From a bacterium (GTDB taxonomy: Bacteria > Krumholzibacteriota > Krumholzibacteria > LZORAL124-64-63), in the NCBI GenBank assembly GCA_016873405.1, contig VGXH01000002.1, forward strand, positions 1 to 18,863: a stretch of 18,863 nucleotides of DNA, written 5' to 3'. The translations under genes and the position numbers were made by a program. Below, in pieces: positions 13,483-18,863 of this stretch. The notes beneath the pieces are model-generated. The model saw only the letters and a list, made by a program, of their open reading frames with translations. It made no database searches and was not told the origin of the DNA. Every line of letters begins with the position of its first letter. Position 1 is the first letter of the stretch.

Positions 13483-13515
13483 TCCCCAAGGGACTATTAT
13501 TGATGAAATTAGCAC
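13476..13515 (-). repeat. Single CRISPR-repeat-like segment (no array)
   Basis: Read on the minus strand the 40 bases start GTGCTAATTTCATCAATAAT, contain TCCC-TTG-GGGA as an internal short dyad, and end in ATTGAAAC, the 3' terminus common to many CRISPR repeats. The segment is AT-rich compared with its surroundings. I find one copy only, no regularly spaced second copy and no cas gene. Its ATTGAAAC end also serves as the -35 of the LamG-like gene, so the resemblance may be coincidental. Confidence 0.25.
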
Positions 13516-13516
13516 C

Positions 13517-14012
13517 ATATCAACATTCGACGCAGCCATGAAAGGTCAGAATACGGGGCGACACGTCAAGTCAAATGATGACAGAGAGTTGAATCGAACA
13601 CGCGGGCAAGATTCCCAGCCGTCGGTTCGTCGGCGCTCTCATCGATCGGCGGCCCAGGCCGGTCCGCGGTGGCGGGAGGGTCCACGCCGGCCGGACGCCC
13701 GCGACCGGGCCATCTGCACGATCGCCACGCCGGCGCATCGGTGAGCGCTTGCGAGCGGCCCCACCGGATCGCGGTCCCCGCTCACGGGCCACGGGCGGAT
13801 TGTCGGCGACGGAACAAGCAGGTGTGCGGGGTCCGCATGCTCCGACCAGCGCTCCGAATCGGGCCGCTGCCGCGCGTGGGGATGGCGGTCGTGAGGCGGA
13901 GGATCAAGCCATCGGCGCCGACCCGGTCGCCGCGCGGACGACAGCCGTCCGCGGCCGATGATCCGCGGGGCGCCGCCGACGTCGAAAAAATGGCTTCCAG
14001 ACGCGGATTTTT
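13517..14012. other. Non-coding stretch of about 500 bases between divergent genes
   Basis: The first 110 bases are AT-richer than the rest of the window; beyond 13620 the composition returns to GC-rich. Open frames here overlap in several phases and lack ribosome-binding sites and protein-like composition, so I call no gene. A T-loop-like string near 13590-13600 on the minus strand has no matching tRNA stem. Confidence 0.5.
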
Positions 14013-14042
14013 GTAACACCTCGCGCTGGAATGCGCTAGATT
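14013..14042 (+). promoter_or_regulatory. Candidate promoter of the HU gene
   Basis: GTAACA (14013-14018, 4/6), 18 bases, TAGATT (14037-14042, 4/6). A-tract and T-tract patches upstream (13985-13990 and 14008-14012) could act as an UP element. Predicted leader about 55 nt. Confidence 0.4.
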
Positions 14043-14054
14043 CCCGTCGTTCGT

Positions 14055-14072
14055 GGAAGCCCACAGGCTTCC
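14055..14072 (+). promoter_or_regulatory. 5'-leader stem-loop of the HU gene
   Basis: GGAAGCC (14055-14061), loop CACA, GGCTTCC (14066-14072): a perfect 7-bp stem about 6 nt from the predicted transcript start (about 14049). Same layout as the leaders of the LamG-like and selenoprotein genes, with unrelated arm sequence. Confidence 0.5.
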
Positions 14073-14103
14073 GTCGGCGCCAACTTAAGGAGGAACAGGC
14101 GCA

Positions 14104-14469
14104 ATGGCTCAGAAGAAGAAGACCAAGGCTGCGGCCAAGAAGGCCCCCGCGAAGAAGGCCCCGGCCGGCAACAAGCCGCCCACGAAGGGCGAGATCTACC
14201 GCGAGATCGCGGCCAAGACCGGCATGACCCGCAAGGATGTCGTGGGTGTGTGCGACACGCTGACCGAGATCATGACGAAGTCCGTCAAGAAGCACGGCGC
14301 GTTCAACTACCTCGGCCTGATGAAGCTGACGCTGGTCAAGAAGCCGGCGATCGCGGGCGGCAAGCTCGTGAAGAACCCCTTCACCGGCGAGATGGTCAAG
14401 CAGAAGCCCCGTCCGGCTTCGCGCTCGGTCCGCGTGCGCCCGATGAAGAACCTGAAGGACATGCTGTAG
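14104..14469 (+). CDS. HU-family DNA-binding protein with lysine/alanine-rich N-terminal tail
   Basis: A 121-residue nucleoid protein; ordinary HU is about 90, the excess being an N-terminal tail (1-27) made of AKKAP-type repeats like the tails of histone H1. The HU fold starts at TKGEIYREIAAKTGMTRKDV (27-46), continues through FNYLGLMKLTLVKKPA (66-81) in place of the canonical IGFGTF strand, and has the DNA-intercalating arm with KNPFTGEMVKQKPRPASRSVRVRP (90-113), where the NPxTGE core and its proline are intact. The final helix is MKNLKDML. HU proteins bend and compact DNA; the basic tail should add non-specific DNA contacts. The start has AAGGAGG about 10 nt upstream. The transcript is bracketed by a 5' stem-loop and two 3' hairpins, consistent with an abundant, stable message. 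Confidence 0.93.
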   Translation: MAQKKKTKAAAKKAPAKKAPAGNKPPTKGEIYREIAAKTGMTRKDVVGVCDTLTEIMTKSVKKHGAFNYLGLMKLTLVKKPAIAGGKLVKNPFTGEMVKQKPRPASRSVRVRPMKNLKDML

Positions 14470-14489
14470 GCTCCGGCTTTCCCGGAGCC
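14469..14489 (+). terminator. Hairpin overlapping the HU stop codon
   Basis: GGCTCCGG (14469-14476), loop CTTTC, CCGGAGCC (14482-14489): a perfect 8-bp stem beginning in the last base of the stop codon. Probably an mRNA end-protecting hairpin preceding the main terminator. Confidence 0.45.
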
Positions 14490-14515
14490 GGGCGGCCCGG
14501 AAGGAACCTGCAGGT

Positions 14516-14549
14516 GAACGACCCCCGGGCCTCGGCGCGGGGGTCGTTC
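14516..14549 (+). terminator. Intrinsic terminator of the HU gene
   Basis: GAACGACCCCCG (14516-14527) and CGGGGGTCGTTC (14538-14549) form a perfect 12-bp stem with a ten-base loop. It is followed by the modest T-containing tract CGTTGT. Confidence 0.62.
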
Positions 14550-14684
14550 CGTTGTCGGCGTCGCTGAGAGCTTCGCCGCTCGCGGCGCTGACGGTCGCCG
14601 ACCTGGTCGAGCGCTCGCGCGAGGCGGCGGCGCGGCGGCGCGGGCTGGTCGACTTCTCCATCTAGCGACCTGCCGCAATTCGTC

Positions 14685-14690
14685 GATAAT
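14685..14690 (+). promoter_or_regulatory. Possible -10 element of cysK
   Basis: GATAAT matches the consensus at 5 of 6 bases and lies 36 bases before the ATG, but no convincing -35 is at 16-18 bases. Tentative. Confidence 0.3.
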
Positions 14691-14726
14691 GTCTGTAGGG
14701 ACTGGTCTTTCTCCGGAGGCCTCGAA

Positions 14727-15680
<954 letters not shown>

Positions 15681-15683
15681 TCG

Positions 15684-15717
15684 GTCACGAGAACGTGACA
15701 GAGCCGGCTTTGCCGGC
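15684..15717 (+). terminator. Two short hairpins after cysK
   Basis: GTCACG-AGAA-CGTGAC (15684-15699) and GCCGGC-TTT-GCCGGC (15703-15717) are perfect 6-bp stems beginning 4 bases after the cysK stop. Neither is followed by a T run. Confidence 0.35.
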
Positions 15718-15757
15718 GGCCGCGCCGCCCCTGCGGCAGCGGCCCGACCGAATTCGA

Positions 15758-15786
15758 TTGCGCGTGTTCATCGACTCTTCTACGAT
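15758..15786 (+). promoter_or_regulatory. Candidate promoter of the selenoprotein gene
   Basis: TTGCGC (15758-15763, 3/6), 17 bases, TACGAT (15781-15786, 4/6). The -10 is identical to that of the LamG-like gene and the spacing is the same. Predicted leader about 53 nt. Confidence 0.38.
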
Positions 15787-15796
15787 CACGGGGCAT

Positions 15797-15813
15797 GGGC
15801 GCCATCGGCGCCC
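15797..15813 (+). promoter_or_regulatory. 5'-leader stem-loop of the selenoprotein gene
   Basis: GGGCGCC (15797-15803), loop ATC, GGCGCCC (15807-15813): a perfect 7-bp stem about 4 nt from the predicted transcript start (about 15793), placed as in the LamG-like and HU leaders. Confidence 0.5.
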
Positions 15814-15845
15814 CCGTCTTGCCGCCCGCATCCTGGAGGCACCAC

Positions 15846-17840
15846 ATGAACACCCGCCGAATAATCGCCGTCTCCCTGCTGCTGCTGGCGGCCGTGCCTG
15901 CGTTTGCACAGGTCCCGCGCTCGGTCTTCATCGAAGAGGGCGGAGCCACGTGGTGAGGCTACTGTCCCCGCGCCCGTGCCGGCGTGGCCGTGATGCTCTC
16001 CCGCTATGACGCGACCGAAGTGGACGCCGTCGAGTACTTCGCCTCGAGCGGCGGTCTGTCCTGTCCCGACGCCGACGCGCGCATCGGCTACTACGGGATG
16101 GACGGCTTCCCGACCCTGAAGTTCAACGGCGTTACCACCATCTCCGGCGCCGGCACCGACGCCATCAACGGCAGCGTCTACGACCCGGTCGTGCGCGGCC
16201 TGCTCGACGATGCGACGCCGCTGGCCATGCGCATCAGCGCCTTCTCGCTGGACGTGGGCAGCGCCTTCGTGACGGTGGACCTGCAGCTCGAGCAGCCGCT
16301 GGCCGACATCAGCCAGACGTACCTGCGGGTCGCCGTCGTCGAGAACAAAGTCATGGACGGCCCCACCGAGTACAACGACGTCCTGCGCGACATGCTGCCG
16401 GACCAGCCGCTGACCATCTCGCAGGCCGGCCAGACGCAGCAGGTGACGCTCAACTTCGCGGTCGACCCGACCTGGAACCAGTCCCGCCTGCGCCTGGTGG
16501 CGTTCGTGCAGAACGACCTTGACCGCAGCATCCTGCAGACCACCAACTCGCGCCCGGTGCCGCCCCACGCGCTGCGCTACTACGCGCTGGGCACACGCAC
16601 GGCCATCAAGCACGGCGCGCACGCCTTCGGCGAGATCGGGCTGTTCAACGCCGGCCTGAACCCCGACACCTACGTGGTATCGCTGGACACCGCCGGCCTG
16701 CCGGCGGGCTGGACCGCGCATCTGAGCTATGATGGCCAGGATGTGGGCAGCGCGACGATCCCCCTGGCTCCGGGCGAGCGCGCCCTGTTCAACCTGACGA
16801 TCGACGCCGCCACCGGCGGCGAGGGCACGGTGATCCTCACCATGCACGCGAACAGCGCCGGCACGCCGGACCGCCAGTTGCGCTACAAGGTGATCACGCC
16901 GGACCGGCGCGTCCTCCTGGTGGATGACGACGGCGCCGCCACGTTCGAGACGCAGTACTTCGCGCCGGCGATCGCGGCCGCGGGCAAGACCTTCGGGACC
17001 TGGGACCGGTCCGCGTCGCCGGTCACGGGCGCCGAACTGGCTGAGTTCGACATCGTCGTCTGGCAGTGCGGCCTGTCCTACCCGACGGTCGACGCCGATG
17101 ACCGCGCGGCGCTGACACAGTACCTGGACGGCGGCGGCAGGCTGTTCATCACGGGCCAGGAGATCGGCTGGGAGATGGCCGACCAAGGCGGCGCCGCGCT
17201 GGCCTGGTACAACACGTACCTGCACGCGAACTTCGTGCGCGACGACACCAACGACATGTCGATCACGGGCGTGGCCGGCGACCCCATCGGCGGCGGACTC
17301 ACGCTGACCATCAGCGGCGGCGACGGCGCGAACAACCAGACCTATCCCGACGCCATCAGCCCGCGCGGCGCCGGCGCGAGCGCCTGCCTGATCTACAGCC
17401 CGACCTACACGGCCGCCATCCGCGCGGACAACGGTAGCCACCGCGTGGTGTACCTGGGATTCGGGTTCGAGGCCATCAACAACCCCACCGCGCGGGCGAC
17501 GCTGATGCAGCGCTCGCTGGACTGGCTGCTGCCGTACGTGGCGGACGCGGGCGACCAGGTGCCGTCGCCGCGGCGCCTGACGGCCGCGCCCAACCCGTTC
17601 AATCCGCGCACCGAGATCAGCTTCGCGCTGGGGGCGCCGGGCGCGGTGCGCCTGGAGCTGTACGACCTGCGCGGCCACCTGGTGCGCGTGCTGGCCGACG
17701 GCGATCTGGAGGCGGGCGAGCACCGCGTGCCCTGGGATGGCCGCGACGATGCGGGCCGGGCCTTGCCCTCGGGCAGCTACCTGTGCCGGCTGGCGGCAGA
17801 GGGACGCCAGGTCGCGCGGAAGTTGACGCTCGTGCGCTGA
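15846..17840 (+). CDS. Secreted Omp28/thioredoxin-like protein with in-frame TGA read as selenocysteine (UGYC), FlgD-like C-terminal domain
   Basis: A 664-residue protein if TGA 15954-15956 (codon 37) is decoded as selenocysteine. Reading from GTG 15984 instead would lose the signal peptide and the active site. ATG 15846 has GGAGG 6 nt upstream and gives signal peptide MNTRRIIAVSLLLLAAVPAFA. The mature N-terminus runs VFIEEGGATW-U-GYCPRA: the TGA occupies the first position of a thioredoxin CxxC motif with Cys40 as resolving residue, in the context (EExxxTWCxxCP) seen in Omp28-related proteins. A cis-proline loop GFPT (87-90) completes the thioredoxin fold; the Omp28-like part continues to about 225. 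A beta domain (about 240-350), a Rossmann/GATase-like domain starting RVLLVDDDGAATFE (about 355-565) and an FlgD-like tail (about 577-664, PNPFNP to RKLTLVR) follow. Inferred role: extracytoplasmic thiol-disulfide redox enzyme, surface-sorted. The true stop is also TGA. Alternative: a pseudogene or a base error. Confidence 0.85.
15957..15989 (+). promoter_or_regulatory. SECIS-like hairpin directly after the in-frame TGA
   Basis: CCGCGCC (15968-15974) pairs with GGCGTGG (15981-15987) over 7 bp (one G-U), closing a six-base loop CGTGCC. GG (15957-15958) can pair with CC (15988-15989) below an internal bulge. Counting U of UGA as 1, the loop G and U are bases 23 and 24, the same distance as the essential loop GU of E. 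coli fdhF by my recollection. GC richness makes chance stems likely, so position and loop matter more than the stem itself. Confidence 0.6.
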
Positions 17841-17877
17841 TGGGCGCGGCGGGCGCGTCGCTGCGCCGGGCCGCCTG

Positions 17878-17923
17878 GATCCGCATGGCCGCATGCCCGC
17901 CGGGCATGGCGGCCATGCGGATC
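17878..17923 (+). terminator. Intrinsic terminator of the selenoprotein gene
   Basis: GATCCGCATGGCCGC (17878-17892) pairs perfectly with GCGGCCATGCGGATC (17909-17923), and inside it ATGCCC (17893-17898) pairs with GGGCAT (17902-17907), leaving one bulged G (17908) and a GCC loop: 21 bp in all. It begins 37 bases after the stop and is followed by the T-rich ATTCATTTT. Confidence 0.75.
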
Positions 17924-18071
17924 ATTCATTTTCGACTCGCCTCCGGCGCCGATACCATTGTGGCTGCGGGCTTGTGCCCACCGGCGTCGGGCCCCGTAAG
18001 GCCCGGTTCGTCGCGCGCCGCCGGCCGGTGGCCCGGCGCGAACGGCGCTCATCACCGACAAGGAGTTTCCC

Positions 18072-18398
18072 ATGTTCAGGCGTCTGGCATTCGTCATCAT
18101 CCTGGCGGCGGTCGGTGTCGCGGCGGCAACGGCCGCCCCGCTGCCCTGTCAGGTGCGGTCGGTCGCGGCGGACACCGTCGTCGTCAACGTCAAGTTCGAG
18201 AAGCCGCAGTGGATGAAGGAAGGGCTGCCCCTGCGCGTGGTCCGCGTGGAGAAGGAAGTCCTGATCGGCAAGTCGATGATCATCGGCGTCACCGACAGCA
18301 CGATCACCGTGCTGACACCCAAGGGCAAGGCCAAGAACCTCAAGCCCGGCGCCGACATCACCGTCGACAAGCCGCGGGCCGGGATGGCTGGCTGCTGA
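18072..18398 (+). CDS. Small exported protein of unknown function
   Basis: A 108-residue protein, mature part about 86 residues. Signal peptide MFRRLAFVIILAAVGVAAATAA, cleavage about residue 22. The mature sequence is a run of short beta strands: QVRSVAADTVVVNVKF (27-42), LPLRVVRVEKEVLIGKSMIIG (52-72), STITVLTPKGKAKNLKPG (76-93) and ITVDKP. It has the look of a small OB- or SH3-like barrel, which I cannot assign to a family. Two cysteines remain in the mature protein, Cys26 and the C-terminal residue Cys108, which might pair. AGGAG (18061-18065) lies 6 nt before the ATG. It sits between the selenoprotein terminator and a multihaem cytochrome gene on the same strand; the 104-base gap to the cytochrome includes a strong hairpin, so the two may be only partly co-expressed. 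Periplasmic location inferred. Confidence 0.78.
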   Translation: MFRRLAFVIILAAVGVAAATAAPLPCQVRSVAADTVVVNVKFEKPQWMKEGLPLRVVRVEKEVLIGKSMIIGVTDSTITVLTPKGKAKNLKPGADITVDKPRAGMAGC

Positions 18399-18414
18399 TC
18401 CGATGCAGCCGACA

Positions 18415-18454
18415 GGGCCGCCGCGCCGGCCGACCTCCTGCGGCGCGGCGGTCC
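18415..18454 (+). terminator. Intercistronic stem-loop
   Basis: GGGCCGCCGCGCCG (18415-18428) and CGGCGCGGCGGTCC (18441-18454) can form a 14-bp stem (one G-U) with a 12-base loop, 16 bases after the small exported gene. No T run follows, so it may be an attenuator or an mRNA-stabilising element. Confidence 0.4.
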
Positions 18455-18502
18455 ACCAACCGCATCCGGATCCGATCGACCCCAACTGCGAGGAGCGGCG
18501 AC

Positions 18503-18863
18503 ATGACCCTCAGGAAGCTGGTGCCCGTGGCCCTGCTCTGCGCGGCAGGCCTGGCCGGCGCGGCGTTCGGCGCGCCGGCGGCATCCGGCGTCGGGCGCGA
18601 CAAGACGCTGGCGGCGCTGCCCAAGGCCAACTCGATCGCCGAACTGGTGGCCCGCTACAACTCGGACTCCTGCATCGAATGCCATCAGGATGCGCACGAC
18701 GAGTGGGCCGCCTCCATGCACGCCCGGCCGCTGTTCGGCACCGGCCGCACCGCGATGACCTTCCGCACCTCGATCGACAACGGCTGCATGCAATGGGACT
18801 TCTCCGGCGTCAAGTCGGCGAAGGACGTGCGCGTGGAGCACCTGATGGGCTGCGCCAAGTCGG
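18503..18863 (+). CDS. Multihaem cytochrome c-like exported protein (partial, N-terminal 120 residues)
   Basis: The frame is open to the right edge of the window. Signal peptide MTLRKLVPVALLCAAGLAGAAFG, cleavage about residue 23. The first haem-binding motif is Cys57-Ile-Glu-Cys60-His61 in SCIECHQDAHDEWAASMHARPLF, the typical opening of multihaem cytochromes of the NrfA/c554-like and related groups, in which a conserved Trp and His follow the first haem. Further cysteines at 95 (NGCMQWDF) and 117 (MGCAKS) lie before the cut; neither is yet a CxxCH. AGGAG (18491-18495) is 7 nt before the ATG. Likely periplasmic electron carrier or reductase; which one depends on the missing part. Its neighbour upstream is the small exported protein. 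Confidence 0.82.
   Translation, partial: MTLRKLVPVALLCAAGLAGAAFGAPAASGVGRDKTLAALPKANSIAELVARYNSDSCIECHQDAHDEWAASMHARPLFGTGRTAMTFRTSIDNGCMQWDFSGVKSAKDVRVEHLMGCAKS

Noticed and set aside
13588..13606. T-loop-like string TTCGATTC on the minus strand as part of a tRNA
   Set aside because: The flanking bases do not form a T stem and no acceptor, D or anticodon arms are nearby.
13639..14661. A 340-codon minus frame antisense to HU and into the non-coding gap
   Set aside because: Composition is that of a shadow frame, and the HU gene on the plus strand is certain.
15984..17840. Starting the Omp28-like protein at GTG 15984
   Set aside because: This start is inside a thioredoxin fold, lacks a ribosome-binding site, and ignores the in-frame signal peptide and UGYC motif just upstream.

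Overview
The window is a very GC-rich chromosomal segment from a bacterium that I would place in or near the FCB group. Candidate high-GC lineages such as Krumholzibacteriota or Eisenbacteria are guesses. The placement rests on an Omp28-like secreted thioredoxin protein ending in an FlgD-like/type A sorting-like tail, secreted beta-sandwich proteins, and a coiled-coil protein with a C-terminal domain I associate with Bacteroidota. I see no rRNA, tRNA, phage or insertion sequence.

Left part (1-4864): the N-terminal 309 residues of a UbiD-family decarboxylase (minus) run off the left edge. It diverges from a LysR-type regulator across a 399-base gap holding a LysR-type dyad and a degenerate heptanucleotide repeat. 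A C10 tract follows, then a cytoplasmic HDOD-REC-GGDEF signalling protein. A convergent tandem ACT-domain protein closes the block.

Middle (5057-13389): an exported 5'-nucleotidase/metallophosphatase (minus) is divergent from a polytopic GT-C-like membrane protein (plus). A long minus-strand series follows: an orphan FlpD/MvhD-type iron-sulfur protein, an M48 lipoprotein protease, a membrane-anchored coiled-coil protein, a CDF zinc-type transporter and two secreted proteins. Those two secreted proteins, a DNRLRE-like and a LamG-like beta-sandwich protein, share the same 18-residue kind of C-terminus.

Right part (14104-18863, plus): an HU protein with a histone-H1-like tail, cysteine synthase A, a large exported thioredoxin-like protein, a small exported protein, and the start of a multihaem cytochrome c.

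The main discovery is at 15846-17840. The apparent open frame starts late (GTG 15984), but a proper start with ribosome-binding site and signal peptide lies at 15846 in the same frame, separated only by one TGA at 15954-15956. That TGA falls exactly on the first cysteine of a thioredoxin-type CxxC motif (Trp-TGA-Gly-Tyr-Cys-Pro). It is followed by a hairpin whose apical GU lies at the same distance from the TGA as in my recollection of the E. coli fdhF SECIS. I read it as a secreted selenocysteine (UxxC) thioredoxin/Omp28-like selenoprotein. A second theme is leader design: the HU gene, the LamG-like gene and the selenoprotein gene each appear to have a short leader of about 55 nt beginning with a 7-bp stem-loop of unrelated sequence. 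Promoter, terminator and operator calls were made by eye and are tentative.
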